A stretch of 64,000 nucleotides of DNA, from NCBI GenBank assembly GCA_012932295.1, contig JAAONU010000001.1, positions 37,479,449 through 37,543,448 of the forward strand, given 5' to 3'. A model generated the notes under the pieces. The model had not been told where the DNA came from, did no database searches, and worked only from the letters and a program-made list of their open reading frames with translations. Below are positions 10,313 through 23,030 of this stretch, in pieces. The translations under genes were made by a program, and so were the position numbers. This stretch comes from Cyclina sinensis (Eukaryota > Mollusca > Bivalvia > Venerida > Veneridae). Each line of letters starts with the position of its first letter. The first letter of the stretch is position 1.

Positions 10313-13300
10313 ATGACATCAAATTCGTATGATGTTAAAGTTTATATATATGACCTGTCACGAGGTCTTGCTAGATCTATGTCACAGGCTTTATTAGGTA
10401 AGTAACATCTTGTGAATCGGCGTTTAGTCAAGATAGTGACAATGCAAAATTGGTCTTGTGCATGAACTCTTATGGTGTAGTTAGCCTCAGTAATGGCACT
10501 TTAGTCTGGATTCTGCTCCCTGAAGGCGGATATCGACCATTTAAGAAAATTAGCACAATATTCAACCTTTTGAGTACAATTATTTTGGCTAATGAAGAGG
10601 CACTGGCACCGGACTAACCTAATTTATTAGGCTTAAAGTGTTGAACCCATATATTGATCTGATATTTTTTAGTTGTTCAACCTTTAAGCCTAATTTTAAA
10701 CTGAATATAATGGAGCGGATATCGTTCGGCACAGTTTTTACCCTGTCCTGGTTATCTATTAACCGAGAACACCAAGTATTCCGATTGCCAAATTTTGAAT
10801 AAAATGGTGGATTAATCAGGTACGAGATAAGTGTTTCAGTTCTATACTTATGTATTTGTGTATTTTCTTGGATTGCAGGATCAGGTATGAATTTAGTTAT
10901 CATATTTTATCATTTTTGCCTTAAACTCTGTGAACTGTTGGACAAACGAGCCATAAAAAGTGCCCAGTCACCTACGATTGGGCGAGTCCGCTTAACCACA
11001 TGCAGTTCAAAGTGAGACGTAGAAGGTGAACAACTATAAAATATCAGCCTATTAAATGGGTTCACCTTTGGAGGCGAAATAGTGAGACTACCACTGGTCC
11101 AACAGTCAATATTAAGATGATAAAATATATTAAGCCTATATAAAGATATTTTTATGCACCCGAAGGGAGGCATAAACTGTCAGCCTGTCAGTCCGTCAGA
11201 AAACTTTATCATTGGCCATAATTTCCTTATTAGTGGATTTACTTCATACTTGGACACAACATCCCTTTGGACAAGACCGAAATACTAATTCTGGCCCATA
11301 AAATCTTCCATTGGCGAATTTTACTGGCGCCAACGTAAAAGAAAGCATCTGACAACTAGTACGATTAAAAATCAATAAGCGACCAATAAAAATTACATAA
11401 GCGGCCCGGATGTTTAGTACAAGGTCACGCGTGACTAGTTTGTTTATCAAACTTTATGACACTTTGAGAACGTGTTGAGATGCAACTGACAGTCGGTTAA
11501 TTGGATTAATTTGCCATCTTTAACCGTCCGAAAAAAAGATAATTAACCACGTGTGTTCAGGTAGTGGTTGTAGCAAATTACAGTGATGAAAAGAAAATCG
11601 TCGGCGATGTTTGCAGGTGTCGTTTTCATGTGTGGAAGATCAAATAGGTGTAAAAATAAATGGTACATGCTTGTTTGTCAACTTTGCTTATACATTTTGT
11701 AATATGTTTTTAGGACTGCTAACGGAAGCACTTTAACAAAGCTTTTTCTTTATATTGGAAAATCCTGATGTTATATACATAGAGTGAAATAAAGAAATTG
11801 TTGTTGTTGCTCAATTTTATAAAGATATTGTTCATATTTTCATGTTATGCATCTTTTAAAAAATGATATGCAAATGTGCTTATTTTGTTAATAAACAGTT
11901 GTAATAAATATATAAATTGTGTTTGTTGTCACAATGATACTACTTCTATAATATCTTAACAGAGAAAGGCATGTCTCCTTACAAAATCACTGGCTCCAAC
12001 TCTGAGCCATTGGCACAAACTTTTTCTGATTGGCGAATTTGCTGGCGCAAACTAAAATTGACCCAGAGGAAACCCTGCACTGACCTATATTTATTTGACC
12101 TTGACTCCAGAGTGACCTTCACCTTGAAGGTTCAATTGTCCAAAAACTTTAACATTAGCCTTAACCTCCTTATTAGAAAGTCGATTAACTTCATACTTGG
12201 ACACAACACCCCTGTGGACAAGACCTTCCCACTGACCTATATTTATTTGACCTTGACCCCAGATTGACCTTCACCTTGAAGGTTCAATTGTCCAAAAACT
12301 TTATCATTAGCCTTAACCTCCTTATTAGAAAGTCGATTAACTTCATACTTGGACAGAACACCCCTGTGGACAAGACTTTCCCACTGACCTATATTTATTT
12401 GACCTTGACCCTTGAATGACTGGTCCTCAGCCCAAAGTCGAAGCACCACTTCAGGGGCATTGTCATCTTACAGTGACAGTACTTGTTTTATCATCTTAAT
12501 ATAGATTGCTGGTCCAGTGCCAGTTAGCCTTATTAATATGAGGTTGACAGTTTGACCAATTTTATAGACCTTTTTTTTTTGTTATCGTCAAACCGTTGGA
12601 AAAAAGACATCGCCTGTCAAAAATTTTCTTGATGTCTCTTCAACATTTTTGATTAGTTAGACTTTGGTGCCAGTGTGTAGTGGTGACATTGGCCCATCTA
12701 TCACAGTTAGTAGAGCTATGGATAAGTGTCCTGAGGGTCTAGGGTTCGATGCATATCTTGGTTGTATTTTTCTTTCGGGTGTTAGAAATATTTCTTCTTA
12801 AAAGTTATTAAAATGTAAACGCCAGAAAATGTCGGCTCACACAGACTGATAAGTAGTTACTAAGATTATCCCAGGTGCCAATCAAGATTTTTATATTTGA
12901 ATAACCCAGGAACTACAAGGGATAAAATTCTACTAGTTTTAGAGTCTGACACACTATCCATGTCACTCAAGAGCTAGCCCATCAATGAGGCTGTAGGAAG
13001 TGGCCTTTGTCTCAACCACTTCGTACTCAGCTGTCTTGGCATATCTCTCCAACTGGTATTAAAACAACATGTACAAGAAATAATGATAACATAAACACAA
13101 GGATCGTTTTTGCATCAAAGTCATCATGACAGCAGTGACATTTGTTATTAGGACCCAAGTGCATTCCTGTTTAATGAGATTTTATGTAAAGTGTAATACA
13201 TTTTAGGGAAGCAGATTGATGGAATATGGCATACAGGCATTGTGGTTTATGGGCAAGAATTTTACTTTGGAGGAATGGGAGGCATTGAATCCTGTCCACC

Positions 13301-16300
13301 TGTAAGTTATAGTCACTTTAATTGAATACACAGGTAGACTTACATGTATATGTTATCAGATTTATTTGATTTGTAAGTAAGTTAAAAATCTTACATATAA
13401 TTGATTATTATGGAGAATAACTATGGCTATTCCCAAATATCATTAAATATTCAGAAACAGATTAAAAATGTTACAGATTCACTACATGTTATATTGTCAA
13501 CAAGTTCTTTTGACTCTATATACCCAGCTTGTCCTGCTCTGTAAGGGCCACGTCTTTACTTGGTTGTGTATGTAGTACAAATAGTAAAAGAATATTGTAA
13601 ATATTTTGCACACAAGTGTGATAGTGATGATTCACTAAGTACAGGAAGTTTGCACTTGGTGCCACTGTGCTTTATAAAACCACAAACTGTACTCAAGTTT
13701 CCAGGAATAGAGCATAGTGAGGACTAAATATATCAGAAAATCATCTGACATTGAACAGAGAAAATTGATGTTTCCTGGGGTACAGGCATGTTATGTTGGC
13801 GGCTTGTGTAACACTTCTATTCAATGTCTCAGGGAGGTACAGTGTTAGGTCAGCCAACAACTATTCACCATGTTGGACAGACACAGATTCCATTTGAAAT
13901 GTTCATGGAATACCTTCATGACTTGTCACAGACAACTTTCAGGTAACATGTATATACAGTTATTGTATGTATCTATAATTTAGCTGCACTGTCTTTAATT
14001 TTATTTAAATGTAATGCATATACTGAAACAAGTTTTAAATATTTTGAATCAGTGTTAAAATTTAATCCTGTTTCTTAGAATAAAATACCATGAGTATTTG
14101 CTTACCATGTAAAATAATTTCAGCAACATTTGCTTACCAAGTTCCACAGTCTGATTAATCTTTCTGCAAACATATTGGCAGACTTTTTAGACACCATTTT
14201 ATTGAAGGAGTACAACACTTATTTTTATAGAACTGTTTGTTTCCAGGGCAGAGTGTTACCACCTACTAAACCATAATTGTAACACATTCAGTTCTGAGGT
14301 TGCACAGTTCCTTACTGGCAATGATATACCAGGTCACATCACAGGTCTCCCGGCCGAGGTCATGAGCACGTAAGTTGTCAGTTTGGATGATATAAATGAG
14401 CTACCCTTCTCCAAGCAAGATGATATATTCATTTTCATTTAAAATTGTTTCTAGAGGATGTTCATTTAAACTAACAAATTCTGATTCATGTTCCATAAAT
14501 TATTTGCTATGTTCAGATATTTAGGAACTGAGTGAAATAACTGTATGTATGAAAGAATTATAAATAATTTAGATGTGTCTATAATAAGTTTGAGATCAAT
14601 TTCATATACATTATATGACAAGAAAAGCATTTCTCATATATTATGGTAAGATGAATCCAGATGGCTACTGCAGTGATTATTGTTTAACTTTATTTGTTTT
14701 GTAAAAGCATTCATTTTTTTTTTCATTTATCAGCCCCTTTGGTCAAATGGTAAGACCTTTTATTGATGCCATGTCAGTACAGCCAACTGGTGGGCATGCA
14801 CTATTCTCTGACACACCTTCATCTCAGCCGTCATCCAATCAGACTGGAAGTGGAAACAAAGCTCCACCTCCTTCCAGTAAGACTAACCATTCACAGAGTG
14901 CATCCCCTCAAAAGTCAGAAAAGAAAGAACCAGCAGATATGGATAGGAAATTTGAACCATTTATGTTTGAAACAGTAAGAACATGTCTTTCAGGCAATGT
15001 TTTAAGTAACTAAGCTGAGATTAAATTTCAGAGCATTCTTTTTTTTTTTTTTTTTTTTTTGGTAAAGGTCACTGACTCACAAATGGTGATGTATCAACCC
15101 ACATTAACATACAATATATGTTGTTTGAAACTCTAAAAGCTTTCAGATCTATTGTAGTTTAAAATGTTTCTTCAACACATCAGTTTATAATATGGTTTTA
15201 ATTCTTTCTTTGGCACATGACTTGTTTAAATTCATTTAAAATTTGAATATGATGTTTTAATCTATTACAGGAAATAAGAAGCCCCTCCTATTGGAGTTCA
15301 TCAGAATTAGGACTTTCATCTGCAGTGCAAAATCATTTTAATGAAATCTATGAGTTCTTGTCACAAACAGATGGGACTTGGTCTCTAGGTCGAGATCACA
15401 TGACCACTTTGTGTAGACTGGTTCTAGATCAAGATAAGGGGTGTGAGATCTGTACTCTACAAGTTCTTTGTAGACTGGTTTTGAAGGAAGATATTGTACA
15501 GTTGATATCCCATGATCCAAAGTCAAAGTTTCCTGATGTCCTTGACCATTTTGAAAACTTTACAGAGGAGATAAAAATTAATATAGTCAGAGTGGTAAGT
15601 TTATAATGTAGAACAGAAACTTAGGATGTGAAGTTTTATTTCTTAGTGCCAACCTGGAAGATGAAAGATTACAACCTTTGTCATCTAACTTGTGCTGAAT
15701 TCTTACCACAGCTTGCCTGAACTAGTCAAGGCTTAACAATAAGACCTACTGCCAAAAAAAACTCAAGGATTCATGAAATGTTACATAAGCACCAACAATA
15801 AAAAGGTGAAAGAATAAGCCAGTCAGCAGTCTGGCCACAGGTCTGAAGTTTTTTTTGAATGAACAGCTTACTTGCTGTTAAAATTAACTTTCTGTTCTGC
15901 ATGAGGTGTCAAATGTTTACGTGTTTGAAAGTGAAGTTTTTCCAAAGCATTGACTAATATTATTTCAGTTCAGTTTATGATGCAATGCCTGATATTTTCT
16001 TTCAGTTTGACGTAATTTTATTAAAGGCTTTTGTTTTTCAGCAATAAGAAGAAATTGAATTTGTTTGCTTCTAATCAGAGGGCCATGTTTTGATAATGAC
16101 AAAAGCATTTTTCTATAGATTGATTCTTATTATAGTTGAATAAAGGCTTAACTGCTTACAACTGTGCCAGTTGCTTTGCCATTTTAGAACATTTATAAAT
16201 TTTTGTAAGACATTTTTACTTCAGTTAACAAATTGCTGCAGTTTGGCATCAGGACATTCTTTGCTACATGACAAATATCGACAGAGGACTAACAACATCT

Positions 16301-18226
16301 GTGTTTCCAGTTTACTGTCAGAAAATCAGGAGTTGACAACAACTGCAATGGCCCTAAGTTATAATCTTAGTCACAGAAAGGTCTGTACAGTAGCATTTAC
16401 AACCATCTGTTGCAGTTTAAATGCTTACAAACATTTGGTTTCAGAAATGGTTGTTTGCTTGATTTCTTATGAAACTGTTTTGTACAAGTATAGCCAAGGA
16501 AATAAATTATTGTGATAAGTATGTCGCTGATTGTTTCCTGGTAGTCAAATTAACTGAACGTGTTATAGTGTTTATAACTTATGATGAAGTGCATAACATG
16601 GCAAGATTCAGTGAATGTTTTTTGCAGTCATTAGGATTGACTTTTTGTAAGTTATTTACTTTTACATACACTTCAGAAAAAGGAAAAAAAGGAAATTTCA
16701 CAAATGTCTTATACCTGATTTTATAGTCTTACTTTTTCAGCTGTCAGAAGATACAGAGTTAGAGATTGGCAGTGCCCTGCTAAACTGTGTAGGCAAAGAT
16801 CTGGAAGAACAAACAGGTACAGAAAGTGAATAATTAACTCTGAATAATTTCTCTGTCAGTTTCACATAGCAATGCATATACAATGTCTCAAGGTACAAAA
16901 TGGTCATTTACAGTTCAGTATCATTACACAAAGAAGTGAATTAATATAATTGCATTTTACGAAGTCCTCAAATGAAAAATTGTTACTCAGTTGTAAAAAG
17001 TCAAATTTAATTCATTAATAGTAAAAAAACGTATTACCTGGCAGAGTTACTTTTCTCTAACAGGGACAAGACAAGTAGTTATTGTGGGTAAACTATAGAC
17101 TTAAGCATTAACCCTTACCATGCTGAATATCTAAAATGGACTCATCTATCTTTCAGTTTGGACAGATCCATTACTTGTTTTGGGGGTGCTTATTGAAAAT
17201 TTACTGACTTAATAGTGACTAGTTTAACCCTGATCAGACTGCATGGATATGCAGGCAGAGTCAATTTGCTCCAGTAGGGTAGAGTTTATAACACTATTTC
17301 TGTCATTCCATCTGCTTCTGATTGTTGATACAGCTTTAATCACATAACAGCATGCTTAATGTTAAGCTAATACAGCTATGATGTTGGGAAAAAATGTTGA
17401 TATCAAAGTGAAAAGATACAAAATTGGTATAAGTTATTTAATTGCCTTTTTGGCTTATTTTCTATTTCAGTGTTTCATTTACTGACAGCAGTGTTGCATA
17501 TGATGAGATCCAGTCAAGAGGTAAGAAGATAGATATATAGCAGAAGTATGATTGCTGGTCTGTCTTAGTATAAAATTGTGACCATCAGTCTCCACAGGGA
17601 TTGACCTGTTTGAAGAAATTGATACTTCACAAGTAGCAAAACATTGTCCTAATGTCATGTTTATAAAACCCTAGTAGACACATAATTCTTTAGCAGAAGG
17701 CAAAAACTTAGCTATATTTATACAAATGTATATTTAGCCTGATGCCTTCAGTGCCATGTGTGAAGAAGTGCATCATTTTCTTTAGCAAGCAAAAAATCGT
17801 GAATCCTGGTGATTTGGTTATTTCTGTTTGTAGATTATTATTAAGCACATGTTAGAAAAACATAAACATAACAACAATTTTATCACTTCCTTCTGATTAT
17901 AAACACAAAAGTAGTCCATGATGTATCATGTGCCGTATAAAGCAAAATTTATACGGCCCCCTTTATCAGGTTGGATATGAAATAATTGACAGGATAAAAG
18001 AGATTTAAAGTGTGTAACCTGGCCCTGTTGTTATAAAACATTGTGCCTTTTCCAGTATTCTAGCTCTAAAAATTACAGCTAAAGAATAAAACATGAAGTA
18101 ACTTTTTTGTTTTGCATTTTTCAGGTGAAAGGTTTGGCAAGTGTTCTTGGAATAAATGTGGATAGTTACAGAACAAAGTCGGACAGAATAGCAAAACTGT
18201 GTGATAGTATAACAGCTATGATGTGA
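10313..18226 (+). CDS. DESI1: DeSI-1-like PPPDE peptidase fused to a PUL-like domain
   Basis: Ten exons fit in frame with GT-AG borders: 10313-10397, 13207-13301, 13833-13942, 14247-14369, 14734-14974, 15271-15594, 16225-16380, 16741-16816, 17471-17520 and 18125-18226 (stop TGA), giving 453 residues. Residues 5-150 match the PPPDE domain of desumoylating isopeptidase 1: [13 protein letters not shown], then [13 protein letters not shown] with catalytic His37, then [19 protein letters not shown] with catalytic Cys108, then [14 protein letters not shown] Ser/Pro/Lys-rich linker follows (about 152-207). Residues about 219-453 are helical and resemble a PUL domain ([39 protein letters not shown]). 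PPPDE enzymes are Cys proteases that remove SUMO or related modifiers; PUL domains are armadillo-like modules known from PLAA/Ufd3, where they bind Cdc48/p97. Human DESI1 is about 168 residues and lacks the PUL part. The start at 10313 has a purine at -3 and matches the family N-terminus. The exon 7 donor (AAG|GTCTGT) is weak. Confidence 0.9.
10627..10693. repeat. Hairpin in DeSI intron 1
   Basis: TTAGGCTTAAAG...TTGAAC at 10627-10646 pairs with GTTCAACCTTTAAGCCTAA at 10675-10693 with a one-base bulge and a 28-base loop. It is probably a small dispersed palindromic repeat within the 2.8-kb first intron. Confidence 0.7.
11150..12417. repeat. Dispersed/tandem repeat family with 152-bp units in DeSI intron 1
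   Basis: Two consecutive copies of a 152-bp unit start near 12113 and 12265, with a third partial copy to about 12417. The unit contains GACCTTCACCTTGAAGGTTC (itself a short palindrome), TCGATTAACTTCATACTTGG and CCTGTGGACAAGAC. A more diverged single copy lies at about 11200-11280, and the GGCGAATTTxCTGGCGC motif occurs at both 11313-11331 and 12031-12048. It is noncoding, and open frames across it are incidental. Confidence 0.85.
12692..12756 (+). mobile_element. tRNA-derived SINE head in DeSI intron 1
   Basis: Contains a box-A-like CAGTTAGTAGAGCTATGG and a box-B-like AGGGTTCGATGC about 33 bases later, the spacing of a tRNA internal promoter. The arms do not fold into a clean tRNA, so it is read as a SINE head rather than a tRNA gene. 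The downstream limit is unclear. Confidence 0.55.
15040..15060. repeat. Poly-T run in DeSI intron 5
   Basis: An uninterrupted run of about 20 T between exons 5 and 6 of the DeSI-PUL gene. Its length is unreliable in most sequencing. Confidence 0.9.
17108..17285. mobile_element. MITE-like element, CCCTTACCATGCTG family, copy 1
   Basis: It lies in DeSI intron 8. Its left part (CTTACCATGCT, CTAAAATG, CATCTxTCTTTC, TTTGGACAGATC) matches the element at 44841-44979 in the same order. The right end is more diverged (TTTGCTCCAGTAGGGTAGAG). There is no coding capacity. Two copies more than 27 kb apart with the same internal order support a dispersed non-autonomous element. Confidence 0.65.
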
Positions 18227-18359
18227 ACAATCAAACATATTTATTTGCTTTTCCGTAATTTAATCATCTGTTCATGCAATACCATTTAGCTGTCCTGCTA
18301 TCCAGCAGATTGTATTGATGTTTTTGCTCTTAAGGAAACGAAGTAACTAGGTTGGGATA
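18227..18359. other. DeSI-PUL 3' flank
   Basis: This is the start of the 3' UTR or flank. The nearest AATAAA is at 18503-18508, inside the adjacent TIR element, so it may or may not be used as the polyadenylation signal. Confidence 0.35.
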
Positions 18360-18631
18360 CAGGGGTGGATCCAGGATTTTAGCAAAATGTTTGGGCCAAT
18401 TTGTGTCCTGTTTCTACCTCATTTCAACGGTTGTGGTTATGCTAGAGTATACCGATTTGGCAATATCACATGGGCCTTTGATTATTCAGTTCAATGTTGA
18501 ACAATAAAGTATACATTATTTAAAGACATATTCAAAATAGACCTACAATAACACCTATGGTCCGGGAATTTTAGGGGCGGAGGGCGCATGCCGGGTGCGC
18601 GCCCCCCATCCCCACTCTGGATCTGCTAGTG
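18360..18631. mobile_element. Non-autonomous TIR DNA transposon (GGATCCAG-type ends)
   Basis: The left end CAGGGGTGGATCCAG (18360-18374) and the right end CTGGATCTGCTAGTG (18617-18631) are imperfect inverted repeats. GGGATA or GGATA is present directly on both sides (ending at 18359 and starting at 18631/18632), which is a likely target-site duplication. A G+C-rich block (GGGCGGAGGGCGCATGCC, then GCGCGCCCCCC) lies near the right end, unlike the A+T-rich surroundings. No transposase is encoded. Confidence 0.75.
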
Positions 18632-20759
18632 GGATATGTTGTTTGTTCAGGCTGGCATCCAGCTCAATAGTTTCCAGTCAGTATCTTTTGTTAGGGAAAC
18701 AGTTTTCATAATGAAACTCAGTATAAAGATAGGTGGTGTGAATCCAAAGGTTGAGGTTGCTTTTGGGGTTGGTAGGACTAAGATCAATGTCACCATCTTA
18801 GAGAAAGGAAAATTCTTAATATGAATATGTTCATTAAAAAAGAGACAATATTTTGGAAGGTAGAATTGATAAGTTATAGTGGAAAGTCACTAGATGAGAT
18901 ATAAGAAAACGGTTTTCCATGATTCACCAAATAAATCTAATAAGGGAATAGATAATAAGCTTAAAATTGTTATATAGGTATTTAGTAGGACACAGGTTGG
19001 GACTAATTTTGGAATCAAGGTCAAGGACACCAGCTTAGATCGAAGGTGTAAAACATATATAAGGAAAGAGAAAATGAGACAAAACTTTTAAGTTTATAGG
19101 TAATTGTTATGAAGACAGATTTCTATTGCTTCTTTGGTCAATATGTTCAAGGTCAGTGAGTCGGTTTAATCAGTGCATGGGATCACTGGGATCAAGGTCA
19201 AGGTCCGTCTTATCAAATGGTTCTATTTCTCTGGTTGTTTTTTGAATGTCTGGTTTCATGGCGTTACAATAATTTTTGTTAATTCATCATAATGAATTAC
19301 ATGTAGATTCTATAGTATTTAAAGATTGTGTTGATAAATTAAATACTGGGTGTAAATCATATTTTTGTAACAGTTCAGTTGTTATACATGTATTAATGTA
19401 TTAATTTAAAAGTTATTTAAACCATACATATCAGAGCAGACAAGTGTTTTATTTGAATCTGAATTTCCCCATATAACAGCCACCCACTTGTAAAGAGATC
19501 ATTTTCATATAAGGAGAAGCTGCAGTAATACGATCACAGTTCTGTTTCTGCTGAAGCCATCAACCAGTTATTTAAAGTTAAGTTGTCGAGGTCATTTTGT
19601 ACCACGTGACCATACTACATATTAGTCCTGTATGTTGCTGTATTAAATGACTTATTACACTTGCTTTGCGTGCTTTTTCATGAATACCAAACAGTAGCAT
19701 AGTATCAAAAGAGCTGTCACACTTCAGGAATTGTTATATTCCATACATTAATGAATTGAATTTTTGGAAAAGTTTAATGAATAAAATATTGAATAAATAT
19801 TTATACAATACCAGATATATTTGGACTCATTCAAATATATCTCCGCATTGTTCAGAACAAAGTTGAATAACATTTTATTATTTGAGCTCAGCTTAGAGTT
19901 TTCGTCCGCTGAGATGTCAGTTTATGACAGTTGTCAAAATAAGTTTCAGTTAATTACAGTTATTTCTTTCAATTCTAGATAATTTTCATGCTCAAAAATA
20001 ATTTTCTTTAATTACCTATTGAATATCTGTGATAGACATTTTATAAATGATGTAAACATGATTGACATTGTGTAATGATTTTGTATCTTTTATTTTATAG
20101 AGATATTATTTTATTTGCTTATTTTCAAGTAGAAATGATGATTAAATTCAAAACCTATTAGAACTTGTTCATCTTTTCAGTTTTAACTGTGCATATTCTT
20201 TGTGGTTTGTTTCAATTGCAGAGATTAGTTTTTAAGATAATTATTTATCAAAAATAAATAAACGGGCCATAATTTAAAACCCTCCTCATGAATTTCGATC
20301 TTAACTTCTAAAGGTATACTATATTAGTTTCTTGAAACACGTGTAAACTTTTGTGCCTTAGTTCAGTGACATTCAAACAGGCTTGTCATGGCACTACTGG
20401 TATGTGAAACTCTGAGGGGGAGACGGGCATGTTGTGATAAATCAGGCGTCTTAGATTAATGATTGCAAGCCAGTTGCAATTCACATAAACTGAATTCTTG
20501 AAGCATTTCCATTTTGCAGTAAGTTGCACCAATTTTTGACAAAGTCAGTCTGCAGTCTTTATTGGCAATAAAACAAGAAATATCCCCACTGCAACTAGAC
20601 AGCGTTTTATAAAAACAACTGGTAGACCAAAGTCAGACATTCAATAATCAATATAATACATGATTTTATGACATTTGGTTGTTTGTTTTGTCAACTAAAA
20701 CATGGTTCGTACTACAGCTGAAGTGTCTAGGTCAACATTTTCCAGAATTTGAGAGTCTT
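18632..20759. other. Gene-free intergenic DNA
   Basis: A+T-rich sequence without a recognised exon, RNA gene or repeat. Several ATCAAGGTCAAGG-like short motifs occur at about 19010-19205, but they do not form a clear array. An open frame at 18636-18824 begins at the TIR element border and has no domain-like content. Confidence 0.4.
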
Positions 20760-23030
20760 CAAAGTCAAACATTTAAAATTTCAATAAACAGACTTTGACA
20801 AAGATAAACACGTAAAACTTCAATCAGCAGGCTTTAACAAAGTTAAACATGTAAAACTTCAATCAGCAGGCTTTGACAAAGTTAAACACGTAAAACTTTA
20901 ATCAGCAGGCTTCGACAAAGTTAAACACTTAAAATTTCAATCAGCGACTTTGGCAAAGTTAAACACGTAAAGCTTCAATCAGCAGGCTTTGACATAGATA
21001 GACACTGAAAACTTCAATCAGCAGGCTATGACAAAGTTAAACACGTAAAACTTCAATCAGCAGGCTTTGACAAAGTTAAACATGTAAAACTTCAATCAAC
21101 AGCATACTTTGGCAAAGTTAAAGACGTAAAACTTCAATCAGCAGGCTTTGGCAAAGTTAAAAACGTAAAACTTCAACCAGCAGGCTTTGACAAAGTTAAA
21201 CACGTAAAACATCAACCAGCCGGCTTTGACAAAGTTAAACACGTAAAACTTCAATCAACAGGCTTGGACAAAGTTAAACACGTAAAACTTCACTCAGCAG
21301 TCTTTGGCAAAGTTAAAGACGTAAAACTTCAATCAGCAGGCTTCGACAAAGTTAAACACGTAAAAACTTCAATCAGCAGGCTTCGACAAAGTTAAACACG
21401 TAAAACTTCAATCAGCAGGCTATGACAAAGTCAAACACTTTAAACTTCAATCAGCAGGCTTTGACAAAGATAAACACTGTAAAACTTCAACCAGCAGGCT
21501 TTGGCAAAGTTAAACATTGAAAACTTCAACCAGCAGGCTTTGACTAAGTTAAACACTGAAAATTTCAATCAGCAGGCTTTGACAAAGTTAAACACTTAAA
21601 ACTTCAATCAGCAGGCTTCGACAAAGTCAAACACTTAAAACTTCAATCAGCAGGCTTTGGCAAAGTTAAACACGTAAAACTTCAATCAGCAGGCTATGAC
21701 AAAGTCAAACACTTAAAACTTCAATCAACAGGCTTGGACAAAGTTAAACACGTAAAACTTCAACCATCAGGTTTGGGCAAAGTTAAAGACGTAAAACTTC
21801 AACAAGCAGGCTTTGGCAAAGTAAAACACTTAAAACTTCAACCAGCAGGCTTTGACATAGTTAAACATTCAAAACTTCAACCAGCAGACTTTGGCAAAGT
21901 TAAAGACGTAAAACTTCAACCAGCAGGCTTTGGCAAAGTCAAACACTTAAAACTTCAACCAGCAGGCTTTGACAAAGTTAAACACGTAAAACTTCAACCA
22001 GCAGACTTTGACAAAGTTAAACACGTAAAACTTCAACCAGCAGGCTTTGACAATGTTAAACACTGATAACTTCAATCAGCAGGCTATGACAAAGTCAAAC
22101 ACTTTAAACTTCAATCAGCAGGCTTTGACAAAGTTAAACACTTTAAACTTCAACCAGCAGGCTTTGGCAAAGTTAAACACGTAAAGCTTCAACCAGCAGG
22201 CTTTGACAAAGTTAAAGACGTAAAACTTCAATCAGCAGGCTTCGACAAAGTTAAACACGTAAAACTTCAACCATCAGGCTTTGGCAAAGTTAAACAGGTA
22301 AAACGTCAACCAGCAGGCTATGACAAAGTTAAACACGTAAAACTTCAATCAGCAGGCTTTGACAAAGTTAAACATTTAAAACTTCAACCAGCAAGCTTTG
22401 GGAAAGTTAAAGACGTAAAACTTCAACCAGCAGGCTTTGGCAAAGTTAAAGACGTAAAACTTCAACCAGCAGGCTTTGACAAAGTTAAACACGTAAAACT
22501 TCAACCAGCAGGCTTTGACAATGTTAAACACGTAAAACTTCAATCAGCAGGCTTTGACAAAGTTAAACATTTAAAACTTCAACCAGCAAGCTTTGGGAAA
22601 GTTAAAGACGTAAAACTTCAACCAGCAGGCTTTGGCAAAGTTAAAGACGTAAAACTTCAACCAGCAGGCTTTGGCAAAGTCAAACACTTAAAACTTCAGT
22701 CAGCAGGCTTTGGCAAAGTTAAACACTTAAAACTTCAATCATAAGGCTTTGACAAAATTAAACACTTAAAACTTCAATCAGCAGGCTTTGGCAAAGTTAA
22801 ACACTGAAAACTTCAATCAGCAGGCTTCGACAAAGTTAAACACGTAAAACTTCAACCAGCAGGATTTGGCAAAGTTAAACACGTAAAACTTCAACCAGCA
22901 GGCTTTGACAAAGTTAAACACGTAAAACTTCAATCAGCAGGCTTTGACAAAGTTAAACACTGAAAAATTCAATCAGCAGGTTTCGACAAAGTTAAACACT
23001 TAAAACTTCCATCAGAAGGCTTTGACAAAT
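20760..23030. repeat. 39-bp minisatellite array (about 58 copies) with higher-order structure
   Basis: The consensus unit is TTCAATCAGCAGGCTTTGAC plus AAAGTTAAACACGTAAAAC (39 bp, equal to 13 codons). Monomer variants (AATCAG/AACCAG, TTTGACAAAG/TTTGGCAAAG, AACACG/AAGACG/AACACT) alternate. The rare GCAAGCTTTGGGAAA variant recurs at 22391 and 22586, exactly 195 bp or five monomers apart, with matching neighbours: a local higher-order repeat. Frames read as repeats of KLQPAGFDKVKHV but are closed by CACTGA variants in many copies, so it is treated as noncoding. Confidence 0.96.

Noticed and set aside
21734..22066. Open frame reading KLQPAGFDKVKHV repeats
   Set aside because: It is a by-product of the 39-bp period; many neighbouring monomers carry an in-frame TGA, and there is no start context or signal.
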